Shown here: in pieces, positions 16,839-23,960 of the stretch
Layout: every line of letters begins with the position of its first letter
Position numbering within the stretch: position 1 is the first letter of the stretch
NCBI RefSeq assembly: GCF_007922615.2
Contig: NZ_CP042301.2
Span: forward strand, 1,178,001 to 1,242,000
Direction of reading: 5' to 3'
Length of the DNA stretch: 64,000 bases
DNA from: Nitratireductor mangrovi
GTDB taxonomy: Bacteria > Pseudomonadota > Alphaproteobacteria > Rhizobiales > Rhizobiaceae
Notes under the pieces: generated by a model
What the model was told of the DNA's origin: nothing
What the model saw: only the letters and a program-made list of their open reading frames with translations
Database searches by the model: none
Translations under genes and position numbers: made by a program

Positions 16839-17421
16839 TTTTATTGAGTTCTTGGAATTGTGCGATGTGACTGACCGGCATACAGAACGCGAGTGTGCCC
16901 GGTATTTGGAGCACGCTGTGGTGGGGCTTCTTGATCGAACTCCCCATTGGATCGGAAGTCTGACGTTTGAACAGAGGAGTCCCTATGGCCGCAGCGATTT
17001 CATGATCGTTGCGGAGTTGATGTCTGACATGGGAACGCGAGAGCGGATTGTAGACATCTGGGAATTGAAGGCTCCTCAGTGCCCGATCATGCAGAGCGAC
17101 AGCCAACTGCAACGTTTCCGTCCCTCGCAAGACCTAGTTTCCGCCGAGACTCAACTGATCCACTACGTGTATCAGGCACAGCGTGATGGCGATTTGCAGG
17201 AACGGTGGCAGATACGACGGCCGCAGAACATCCGCGCCGGTGGGATCATCATTGGACGCGACGGGAGGTGGTTGGGAGGGGGAGATGCTGAGCAGAACCG
17301 TCTGGCGGAAGAGTCTTTCGAGAAGAGGTCAGAGTGGCTCTATCGCCCATCTGCAATCCGCGTAAAGACTTGGGATAGAGTCCTCGACATCCTGAAACCC
17401 CAGGAAGGGGTTAGTGGGTAA
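16819..17421 (+). CDS. Shedu-like (DUF4263) PD-(D/E)xK nuclease
   Basis: 200 aa with GAGGAG 10 nt before the ATG. The central part has the order expected for a Shedu-type nuclease core: SPYGRSDFMIV (Asp60), RIVDIWELKAP (Glu82, Lys84), then LVSAETQLIHYVYQ (Gln112). A GGIIIGRDG strand (141-149) and a C-terminal IRVKTWDRVLDIL (180-192) match the GIVIIGR and TYDxLL elements of DUF4263. Residues 1-45 are helical and short compared with the large N-terminal sensors of many Shedu proteins. Known: Shedu (SduA) is an antiphage nuclease. The overlap with the upstream unknown gene and 3-bp spacing to the SRAP gene indicate one operon. Confidence 0.65.
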   Translation: MPIPESDFIEFLELCDVTDRHTERECARYLEHAVVGLLDRTPHWIGSLTFEQRSPYGRSDFMIVAELMSDMGTRERIVDIWELKAPQCPIMQSDSQLQRFRPSQDLVSAETQLIHYVYQAQRDGDLQERWQIRRPQNIRAGGIIIGRDGRWLGGGDAEQNRLAEESFEKRSEWLYRPSAIRVKTWDRVLDILKPQEGVSG

Positions 17422-17424
17422 CGC

Positions 17425-18150
17425 ATGTGCGGACGCATCTACATCAAGACGACGTTGCCGCAGATGCTGGCCAGCTTCGACTTCGCGAGCCGCGACCAGA
17501 GCGTCGACGGGCTGGCTAACCGCTTCCCGACATGGAACGGCCCGCCGTCGCTCGAATACCCGATCATTGTCCGCGACGTGGTCAGCGATGCTGGGCACCG
17601 GGGCCCGGTTTTCGTGTCGGCCCGCTGGGGTTTCGTTCCCTATTGGGCAAAGGAGGACAAGCCCAGCGGCCGTCCGCCGCCCAATAACGCCCGCTCCGAG
17701 ACCGTCGCGACCTCCGGCATGTTCAAGCACGCCTATCGCTCACGGCGCTGCCTGATCCCGATCAGCGGGTTCTTCGAGTGGAAAGCGATCAAGGGTCAGA
17801 AGACCAAGCGGCCCTATGCCATCGCCATGGCCTCCGGAGAGCCGTTCTGCCTGGCGGGCATCTGGTCGGAGCGCAAGGACGCGGATGGTCTGCCCTTCCG
17901 CACCTTCGCCGTCATCACTTGCGGGCCTAACCAGATGATGGCCGAGATCCACGACCGAATGCCGGTGATCCTGCACGCGAAGGACCATGAGCGCTGGCTT
18001 TCGGCGGACGAGGATGTTGGCGAGCTGATGGTGCCGTTCCCGGCCGAGCTGATGACCTGCTGGCCGATCGACCGCAAGGTCGGCTCGCCGAGGAACGACA
18101 CGCCCGACATCCTGGACGAGATCGAGGTGGAGGAGCCCGACCTGTTCTAG
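17425..18150 (+). CDS. SOS response-associated peptidase / SRAP (YedK-HMCES) family protein
   Basis: 241 aa. All catalytic landmarks of the SRAP fold are present: Cys2 directly after Met, ARWGFVPYWA, NNARSET, the GFFEW motif with the catalytic Glu, and HDRMPVIL with the catalytic His. The protein crosslinks covalently to abasic sites in single-stranded DNA through Cys2 and shields them from cleavage. It starts 3 bp after the nuclease stop and uses GAAGGGG in the upstream coding sequence as ribosome site. Prophage copies are common; here the coupling to a nuclease gene is suggestive of repair or protection of damaged phage DNA. Confidence 0.9.
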   Translation: MCGRIYIKTTLPQMLASFDFASRDQSVDGLANRFPTWNGPPSLEYPIIVRDVVSDAGHRGPVFVSARWGFVPYWAKEDKPSGRPPPNNARSETVATSGMFKHAYRSRRCLIPISGFFEWKAIKGQKTKRPYAIAMASGEPFCLAGIWSERKDADGLPFRTFAVITCGPNQMMAEIHDRMPVILHAKDHERWLSADEDVGELMVPFPAELMTCWPIDRKVGSPRNDTPDILDEIEVEEPDLF

Positions 18151-18203
18151 GCGGGCTCAAGCCGGGGGGCAGCGGGCGGGTTGAGAAAGGTTAGGGAGGG
18201 AGA

Positions 18204-19028
18204 ATGGTCAGCAAAGGTGATGAAGAAGCCACAGAACGTGGCGAACCTGACGGAAAGTCTTGGTGGCTCTACGGGGCTGCAGCGGCCACAGTGATCTTCC
18301 TTGCAGTAGCAGCTATCATCGTAGGGCCGGTCGATTGGCAGCTGTGGGCGCGCCTACGCAACCTAAGTCTGAACGAGCTGGGGGATTTTCTTGCTGGCCT
18401 CTTCGCTCCGCTTGCCTTTGTATGGCTTGCCGCCGCGGTCGGCATCCAAGCGCAGGAACTGAAGTCGCAAAGGCGTGAATTGCGCCTTACGAGAAAAGAG
18501 TTTGAGCAGTCCAGGACAGTAGCTGAAGAGACCCGCAGGGAGATTGCTCAGCAGGCGGAAGCGGCGAGAAAGAACGCCGAGTTTGTTGGCCGACAGACAG
18601 AGATACTTGGACATCAGCTGGACCGGCAGGTGACGCAGGCCGCTGACGAAGAACTCTCTGAGATGCTGAGCCAGTTGGAGACGTTCCTCCGCGCGAGGTT
18701 CATGAGAAACGCTGCGTTCAAACGGCACGAGCGGACGTATCATTTCCTTACGGACGGCGTGCCTGCCGTGCGGAACGATTTTCTGGCAGCCAGCTCAGCC
18801 ACAATCATTGGGGGCACCATCCTCTCGGAGGAATTTCGTAGCGGGCTGCTGGCCATAGATAACAGCACTCTGGCGCTTTTCGAGGAGCTGTCTGCGATCC
18901 TTCAGTCAATCGCGGACCTTCGCGGAAATGCGAGCGCCAGCACTTCGACTTTCCTCAATACGATGCGGTTCGACGATCTCCTGAAAGCTGTCGACGCTGT
19001 GCTCGGGCGCCGTGGCGCATCTCCCTGA
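18204..19028 (+). CDS. Membrane-anchored coiled-coil protein, putAbiC-like
   Basis: 274 aa. Two membrane helices near the N-terminus (about 21-43 WWLYGAAAATVIFLAVAAII and about 61-82) bracket the motif ELGDFLAGLFAPLAFVWLA, followed by QAQELKSQRRELRLTRKEFEQSR, a long coiled coil to about residue 145. The GDF.AG.FAPLAF...Q..EL pattern is typical of the putative phage abortive infection (putAbiC) family and related accessory membrane proteins. The C-terminal 120 residues are soluble and unrecognised. A ribosome site (AGGGAGGGAGA) precedes the ATG. It is the last prophage gene and its base use is less GC-rich than the tail genes. Confidence 0.6.
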   Translation: MVSKGDEEATERGEPDGKSWWLYGAAAATVIFLAVAAIIVGPVDWQLWARLRNLSLNELGDFLAGLFAPLAFVWLAAAVGIQAQELKSQRRELRLTRKEFEQSRTVAEETRREIAQQAEAARKNAEFVGRQTEILGHQLDRQVTQAADEELSEMLSQLETFLRARFMRNAAFKRHERTYHFLTDGVPAVRNDFLAASSATIIGGTILSEEFRSGLLAIDNSTLALFEELSAILQSIADLRGNASASTSTFLNTMRFDDLLKAVDAVLGRRGASP

Positions 19029-19089
19029 TGACGGGGACTTCGCCGACAATGAGAACGCCGCCGCTTCCATCGCGACAGCAAGAACCGGT

Positions 19090-19128
19090 GCCATTCGAAG
19101 TTGCGCACCGCGCCATTCGAAGTTGCGC
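19090..19128. repeat. Two 17-bp direct repeats at 22-bp spacing, near prophage end
   Basis: GCCATTCGAAGTTGCGC occurs at 19090-19106 and again at 19112-19128. A third TTCGAA core lies at 19149-19154, 33 bp from the second. Core-to-core distances of 22 and 33 bp put the copies on one helix face. Mu-type phages carry 22-bp transposase-binding repeats at the right end, so this is a candidate attR end. No known transposase was matched. Confidence 0.55.
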
Positions 19129-19173
19129 GCTACAGATGGCCGAGTTCGTTCGAAAGACCGCTACGTGCAAAAA

Positions 19174-19248
19174 TGGTGGGCGCGACAGGGATTGAACCTG
19201 TGACCCTTCGCGTGTGAAGCGAATGCTCTCCCGCTGAGCTACGCGCCC
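19174..19248 (-). tRNA. tRNA-Val (anticodon CAC), CCA encoded
   Basis: Reverse strand begins GGGCGCGTAGCTCAG, has the D-arm, an anticodon stem TTCGC/GCGAA with loop TTCACAC (anticodon CAC, valine GTG codon), the T-arm ACAGGTTCAATCCCTGT, and acceptor CGCGCCC followed by A and encoded CCA. All four stems pair. Its 3' end faces the prophage and lies within 20 bp of the presumed phage end; the tRNA itself is intact. Confidence 0.97.
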
Positions 19249-19276
19249 GCCGGGGCCTGGCCCCGAGACAGGCGGC

Positions 19277-19306
19277 GATATAGAGGCTGCGGCGTTTCGA
19301 AGTCAA
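19277..19306 (-). promoter_or_regulatory. Promoter of tRNA-Val
   Basis: On the reverse strand TTGACT (-35) and TATATC (-10) are 18 bp apart, and the -10 ends 28 bp before the first base of the mature tRNA. The match to the vegetative sigma consensus is good. Confidence 0.6.
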
Positions 19307-19334
19307 GCACGTCGACGCGCGGGGTGGCGGTGGC

Positions 19335-20027
19335 TTATGCGCCAGTCGTTGCCCTGATCAGCTCGGCGGCGAGCGCCGGCGTCAGCTCGTCGAAATGTCC
19401 GATCACCCGCGACGGCTCCAGCTCGCGCACATGGACGTCGGAATAGCCGTGTTCGACGGCGATTACCGGGATTCCGGCGGCTTTCGCGGTCGTCACGTCG
19501 TTGCGGGAATCGCCGATCATCACCGCACGTTCCGGGTCGGCGCCGGCAAGCGCGATGGTCTCGGTCAGGTGGCGCGGGTCGGGTTTGCGGAAGGCGAAGC
19601 GGTCCGCGCCGCAGACGGCGGCAAAGCGCCGCGCAAGCCCGAGAGAGGCGAGCAGCCGCTCGCTCATCCCTTGCGGCTTGTTGGTGCAGATCGCCAGACG
19701 ATAGCCGGCGGCCTCCAGCCGGTCGAGCGCTGCGAGAGCGCCGTCATAGGGCAACGACAGGCCGGGAATGCTCTCGTCATAGTGGCGCAGGAAGACCTCG
19801 ATCATCGCCGGCACGCGGCCGGCGTCGAGCGGCATTTTGCGCGCGGCGTGCACGCGCTCGATCATCGCCTTGCCGCCAAGCCCGGCATAGGCGCGCATCA
19901 GGTGCGGCTCGACCGGGTCGACGCCGTGTTCGGCGAGCGTATGGTTGAGGCTCGCGACCAGATCGGCCGCGGTGTCGACCAATGTGCCGTCGAGGTCGAA
20001 GACGATGGCCGGCGGCCTCTCGCTCAT
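19335..20027 (-). CDS. gph: Phosphoglycolate phosphatase, HAD family
   Basis: 230 aa from ATG at 20027. HAD motifs are in order: [10 protein letters not shown] with nucleophile and acid Asp, ICTNKPQG (motif II Thr), RKPDP (motif III Lys) and [11 protein letters not shown] (motif IV). The cap lies between motifs I and II, with [11 protein letters not shown]. It removes phosphate from 2-phosphoglycolate formed by DNA repair or oxygenase activity. It runs divergently from rpiA, 160 bp away, and toward the tRNA-Val gene. The open frame continues upstream of the chosen ATG without family similarity. Confidence 0.88.
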   Translation of the reverse strand: MSERPPAIVFDLDGTLVDTAADLVASLNHTLAEHGVDPVEPHLMRAYAGLGGKAMIERVHAARKMPLDAGRVPAMIEVFLRHYDESIPGLSLPYDGALAALDRLEAAGYRLAICTNKPQGMSERLLASLGLARRFAAVCGADRFAFRKPDPRHLTETIALAGADPERAVMIGDSRNDVTTAKAAGIPVIAVEHGYSDVHVRELEPSRVIGHFDELTPALAAELIRATTGA

Positions 20028-20187
20028 GCAGGTGCTCTCTTCTGGTTGCGCCGTGCGGTACCCGGCAGCGGGTGGCGTAGCCGGGCACAGTGCTTGGCGC
20101 AACCCCCGGCACGGCGGCGCGAAAGCCTTTGCCCTGCCGGCCGGAAGTGATAGGAGCAGCCACGAAGTGGGGTTTGGCACGCTCGGC

Positions 20188-20886
20188 ATGGACCAGAGGC
20201 TGCAGAAGATCGAGGCGGCGCGCGCGGCGCTGGAGCATGTCGAGGACGGCACCGTCATCGGCATCGGCACCGGCTCGACGGCGGAGGAGTTCGTGCGCCT
20301 GCTGGCGGCGAAGGTCGCCGACGGGCTGATGGTTACCGGTGTGCCGACGTCTGAACGCACCGCCACGCTCTGCCGCGAGCTCGGCGTGAACCTCACCACC
20401 CTCGATGAAGCGCCGCGGCTGGCGGTGACGGTCGACGGCGCCGACGAAGTCGGCCCCGGCCTGGCGCTGATCAAGGGCGGCGGCGGCGCGCTGCTGCGCG
20501 AAAAGATCGTGGCGGCCGCGTCCGACCGCATGGTGGTGATCGCCGATGCCAGCAAGCTTGTCGACACGCTCGGCCGCTTCCCGCTGCCGATCGAGGTCAA
20601 CAGGTTCGGTCTCGGCGCGACGCAGCGCGCCATTGAGGGCGTTGCCGACCGGCTCGGCCTGGCCGGTGCGCTGGCCTTGCGCATGGGCGGCGATGAGCCC
20701 TTCGTCACCGATGGCGGCCACCTCATCATCGATGCATCTTTTGGCCGCATTCCCGATCCAAGAGCGCTTTCCGACGCGCTTCACGCCATTCCGGGCGTGG
20801 TCGAGCACGGCCTGTTTCTCGATCTGGCAAGCGTTGCTATCATCGCCGGGGAAAACGGCGTCAGCACAAAAGAAATCACCCGATAG
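20188..20886 (+). CDS. rpiA: Ribose-5-phosphate isomerase A
   Basis: 232 aa from ATG 20188. Signature segments are [16 protein letters not shown] (phosphate-binding loop), [28 protein letters not shown] split over the active site (Asp and Glu/Lys acid-base residues), and [19 protein letters not shown]. It interconverts ribose 5-phosphate and ribulose 5-phosphate in the pentose phosphate pathway. The longer frame upstream is read-through of the intergenic region. The DUF2059 gene follows 19 bp later and is probably in the same transcript. Confidence 0.95.
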   Translation: MDQRLQKIEAARAALEHVEDGTVIGIGTGSTAEEFVRLLAAKVADGLMVTGVPTSERTATLCRELGVNLTTLDEAPRLAVTVDGADEVGPGLALIKGGGGALLREKIVAAASDRMVVIADASKLVDTLGRFPLPIEVNRFGLGATQRAIEGVADRLGLAGALALRMGGDEPFVTDGGHLIIDASFGRIPDPRALSDALHAIPGVVEHGLFLDLASVAIIAGENGVSTKEITR

Positions 20887-20905
20887 AGAGGGAGTTACGT
20901 CAGTC

Positions 20906-21430
20906 ATGACAATCCATCACAAGGCGCGCCGCGCGGCCGCGGCCATCGTTGCGGTCGTGGCGATCGGCCTCACGTTGCCGGCCAGCGCGCAGGACGTGTC
21001 CGAGAGCCATCTCCAGGCGGCGCGCGCGGCGATCGGCTCGCTCAACGCGACCGAGGAGTTCGACGACATCCTGCCGGCGGCGGCGCAGGCGCTGAAGGCG
21101 GAACTGATCCAGAAGGATCCCAATCTGCAGGGGCTGATCATCGAGGTGGTTGACCAGCAGGCGCTGAAGCTGGCGCCGCGGCGCGGCGATCTCGAGCGCG
21201 AAGCAGCCCTTGCCTATGCACGCACCTTCACCGAGGACGAGCTGAACGGCATCGCCCAGTTCTACACCTCGGCCCCCGGCATCGCCTTCAAGACCAAGAG
21301 CCCGCTGGTGACGCGCGACCTGCTGCAGGCCGCCGACATCTGGCAGAAGGGGCTCGCCCGCGATCTGGCGGTCGCCGTCAACGAGGAAATGAAAAAGCGC
21401 GCCGGCGGCGGCGAGGCGGCGTCTGACTGA
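20906..21430 (+). CDS. DUF2059 domain protein, exported
   Basis: 174 aa from ATG 20906 with AGAGGGAG upstream. A signal peptide is clear: HHKARRAAAAIVAVVAIGLTL then cleavage near SAQ-D. The mature part is helical, with the DUF2059 core (FTEDELNGIAQFYTSAPGIAFKTKSP). Proteins of this family are periplasmic and of unknown function. It follows rpiA closely and is closed by a strong intrinsic terminator. Confidence 0.85.
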   Translation: MTIHHKARRAAAAIVAVVAIGLTLPASAQDVSESHLQAARAAIGSLNATEEFDDILPAAAQALKAELIQKDPNLQGLIIEVVDQQALKLAPRRGDLEREAALAYARTFTEDELNGIAQFYTSAPGIAFKTKSPLVTRDLLQAADIWQKGLARDLAVAVNEEMKKRAGGGEAASD

Positions 21431-21453
21431 GCATCGGCGAACGCGTTTCCGCA

Positions 21454-21482
21454 AAAAGCCCGGCAATTGGTGCCGGGCTTTT
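21454..21482 (+). terminator. Intrinsic terminator after DUF2059 gene
   Basis: AAAAGCCCGGCA and TGCCGGGCTTTT pair perfectly around a 5-nt loop, with T residues inside and after the right arm. It separates the rpiA transcript from gor. Confidence 0.9.
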
Positions 21483-21573
21483 CGCGTCGGGCGACTGTTG
21501 GAGCATTCCATGCGTTTTGCCGGTGCTCGCTTGTACCTAGATGAGTCAGAGGGCCGGCAGCGGGACAGGTGAC

Positions 21574-22965
21574 ATGGCGGAATACGACTACGACCTCTTC
21601 GTGATCGGCGGCGGTTCGGGCGGTGTGCGCGCCGGCAGGGTCGCCGCTTCGCTCGGCAGGAAGGTCGCCATCGCCGAGGAGTACCGCTATGGCGGCACCT
21701 GCGTCATCCGCGGCTGCGTGCCGAAGAAGCTTTTCGTGTACGCCTCGCAGTTCCCCGAGCATTTCGAGGATGCCGCCGGTTATGGCTGGACCGTGCCCGA
21801 CGTCAGCTTCGACTGGCCGACGCTGATCGCCAACAAGGATGCGGAGATCGCGCGGCTGGAAGGGCTCTACCGCAAGGGGCTCGACAATGCCGGCGCCGAA
21901 ATTCTCGATTGCCGCGCCGAACTGGTCGACCGCCACACCGTGCGCCTCGTCGGGCTCGACCGCACGGTGACGGCGCAGACGATCCTGATCGCCACCGGCG
22001 GACGGCCCAATCCGCACGCCGCGCTGCCGGGGCACGAACTCTGCATCTCGTCGAACGGGGCCTTTCACCTCGAAACCCTGCCGCGCTCGATCGTGATCGC
22101 CGGCGGCGGCTACATCGCGGTCGAGTTCGCCAACATTTTCCACGGGCTCGGCGTCGAGACGACGCTGGTCTATCGCGGCAAGGAAATTCTTGGCCGCTTC
22201 GACATGGATTTGCGCCGGTCGCTGCACGAAACCATGGAAAAGAAGGGCATCCGCATCCTTTGCCACACTATCTTCGAGAAGATCGGGAAGCGCGACGACG
22301 GACGTGTTGACGCGCACCTGTCGAACGGGGAGGTGCTTGCGGTCGACCAGGTGATGCTGGCGCTCGGCCGCCTGCCCAACACCGAAGGGCTCGGGCTGGA
22401 AGCCGCGGGGGTCGAGACCGGCAAGCGCGGCGAGATCGTGGTCGACAAGTTCTCGCGCACCAGCGCCGACAACATCTACGCGATCGGCGACGTCACCGAC
22501 CGGGTGCAGCTTACCCCGGTCGCCATCCACGAGGCGATGTGTTTCGTCGAGACAGTGTTCAGGGACAATCCCACCGCGCCGGACCTTGACGATGTCGCCA
22601 CCGCCGTCTTCTCGCAGCCCGAGATCGGCACCGTCGGCCTGTCCGAGGACGATGCGGCCGGGCGCTTCGACGAGATCGAGGTCTACCGCGCCAGCTTCCG
22701 GCCGATGCGTCACACGCTCTCGGGGCGCGACGAAAAGATGCTGATGAAGCTCGTCGTCGACGCATCCTCGGGCCGCGTCGTCGGCGCCCACATCCTTGGT
22801 CCCGACGCCGGCGAAATGGCCCAAATCCTCGGCATCGCGGTCAAGGCGCGGCTCACCAAGGCTGATTTCGACCGCACCATGGCCGTGCATCCGAGTGCCG
22901 CCGAGGAACTCGTCACGATGTACCAGCCGACCTATCGCGTCAGGAACGGCGAGCGGCTTGACTGA
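21574..22965 (+). CDS. gor: Glutathione-disulfide reductase
   Basis: 463 aa from ATG 21574; an earlier in-frame ATG at 21541 would add 11 unlike residues. FAD-binding GGGSGGVRAGR, the redox-active disulfide GGTCVIRGCVPKK, the NADPH-binding GGGYIAVEFANIF, and the C-terminal interface HPSAAEELVTM with the catalytic His are present. The phosphate-binding VYRGKEILGRFD after the GGGYIAVEF fold fits NADPH use. It regenerates reduced glutathione in the cytoplasm. Alone between a terminator and a convergent hydrolase gene. Confidence 0.95.
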   Translation: MAEYDYDLFVIGGGSGGVRAGRVAASLGRKVAIAEEYRYGGTCVIRGCVPKKLFVYASQFPEHFEDAAGYGWTVPDVSFDWPTLIANKDAEIARLEGLYRKGLDNAGAEILDCRAELVDRHTVRLVGLDRTVTAQTILIATGGRPNPHAALPGHELCISSNGAFHLETLPRSIVIAGGGYIAVEFANIFHGLGVETTLVYRGKEILGRFDMDLRRSLHETMEKKGIRILCHTIFEKIGKRDDGRVDAHLSNGEVLAVDQVMLALGRLPNTEGLGLEAAGVETGKRGEIVVDKFSRTSADNIYAIGDVTDRVQLTPVAIHEAMCFVETVFRDNPTAPDLDDVATAVFSQPEIGTVGLSEDDAAGRFDEIEVYRASFRPMRHTLSGRDEKMLMKLVVDASSGRVVGAHILGPDAGEMAQILGIAVKARLTKADFDRTMAVHPSAAEELVTMYQPTYRVRNGERLD

Positions 22966-22969
22966 GCCG

Positions 22970-23887
22970 TCAGCGCCGTAGTTCCCCGCGCAACAACCAG
23001 TCGATCACCGGCGGCCACAGCGTCTCGGCGAAACGCGAGCGGAAGAAGCCGAGATGGCCGACCGGCTCGCCGCCCGCATCTTGCGGCCCCAGCGCCAGCC
23101 GCTCGATGGGCGCGTTGCGGTAAAAGCCGAGCAGCGCCTCGACTGCTTTCTCGGTGCCCCAAGGGTCGTCGGGGTGACGAACCGCAAGGATCGGCGTCGT
23201 GACCGCCTCGAAGCGGTCGGTCTCCGGCAAGCCGGGGTCCGACATGAAATAGTCGGGGCTGCGGCACCAGCGCGCCCAGTCACGGTAGATCGTGGCCGGG
23301 ATCGCTTCGCCGAGCCCCATGAAGGGTAAGGTGCGCCCGGCAAGCGTCGTCACCGGCAGTCCCAGCGCATTCATAGCCAGAAACACCTTCAGCGGATTTT
23401 GCATGTTGCGCCAGTAGCCGGAAAGCGCTGCGACCATGGCGTAGCGCTCGAAACGGTCGGCAACCCCGCAAATGCCCAGTGCCTGCCCGCCGAAGGACTG
23501 GCCCACCCCGACCACCGGTCGTCCGGGCGCATGGCTTTCCAGCGCGGCAAGGGCCGCCGGCATGTCCTTGAGGCCCCAGTCCTTCATGCGCAAAGCGCCG
23601 CGCCAACCGGGCGGTTTCGGCGAGCCCGGCATGCCGCGGTAGTCATAGGCAAGTACGGCGCCGGCGCCGGCTTCGACCAGGGCGCGGGCGAACTTGGCGT
23701 AGTAGCCGCTCGGCACACCCGTTGCCGCCGAGATCAGGACCAGCGGTCCCTGGCCCGGGCCAGTCGCCAATGTGCCGCGAAGCGGGAAGCCGTCCGAGGC
23801 GTCGAACGAAACATCGCGCGCTTCATCCAATGGGCTTGCTTCGAGGCTTCCGCGTTCCCGCCGGGCCGCGCCGCTTGCACTCGCCAT
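22970..23887 (-). CDS. Alpha/beta hydrolase (COG4757-like), copy 1
   Basis: 305 aa. Alpha/beta hydrolase fold with nucleophile elbow VGQSFGGQALG, an oxyanion region LISAATGVPSGYYAKFARAL, YDYRGMPGS, a late acidic residue in VRHPDDPWGT, and the catalytic His in VGHLGFFRS. Substrate is unknown; this group is annotated as predicted alpha/beta hydrolases or serine aminopeptidase-like. It is about 35-40 percent similar by eye to the next upstream gene along the whole length, so the pair is a tandem duplication. A 16-bp palindrome lies 46 bp upstream of the start. Three bases separate its stop from the end of gor. Confidence 0.8.
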   Translation of the reverse strand: MASASGAARRERGSLEASPLDEARDVSFDASDGFPLRGTLATGPGQGPLVLISAATGVPSGYYAKFARALVEAGAGAVLAYDYRGMPGSPKPPGWRGALRMKDWGLKDMPAALAALESHAPGRPVVGVGQSFGGQALGICGVADRFERYAMVAALSGYWRNMQNPLKVFLAMNALGLPVTTLAGRTLPFMGLGEAIPATIYRDWARWCRSPDYFMSDPGLPETDRFEAVTTPILAVRHPDDPWGTEKAVEALLGFYRNAPIERLALGPQDAGGEPVGHLGFFRSRFAETLWPPVIDWLLRGELRR

Positions 23888-23932
23888 GAACCGGGTCTCC
23901 GCCGATCGTTGACTTCGGCAGCGACCCTACCA

Positions 23933-23948
23933 TTGACGTTAACGTCAA
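23933..23948. promoter_or_regulatory. 16-bp perfect palindrome, candidate MerR-type operator
   Basis: TTGACGTTAACGTCAA is an exact palindrome in the 73-bp gap between the two hydrolase genes, 46 bp before the copy 1 start. ACGT-N-ACGT type palindromes are known for MerR-family regulators of fatty-acid and branched-chain degradation genes (LiuR type). No regulator gene is adjacent, so the binder is unknown. Confidence 0.5.
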
Positions 23949-23960
23949 AGTCAATATCGG

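Larger units (their letters stand above)
1..19173. mobile_element. Right part of a Mu-like (transposable) prophage with a GTA-like tail
   Basis: Seen: a rightward block of phage structural genes with Mu-type head proteins (gpT, gp35, gp36, G, gp37 families), a long tape measure and a GTA-like tail tip, followed by accessory genes of different base composition that stop just before a chromosomal tRNA-Val. Known: Mu-like phages place head and tail genes before a variable right-end segment, and their ends carry arrays of transposase-binding repeats. Inferred: the prophage runs in from the left edge and ends between about 19155 and 19173, where short direct repeats lie. Transposase, integrase, portal and terminase are outside the window, so transposition rather than site-specific integration is not proven. 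Confidence 0.85.

Noticed and set aside
19012..19203. Small + strand ORF crossing the tRNA-Val gene
   Set aside because: It runs through a structured tRNA and the repeat array and has no ribosome site.
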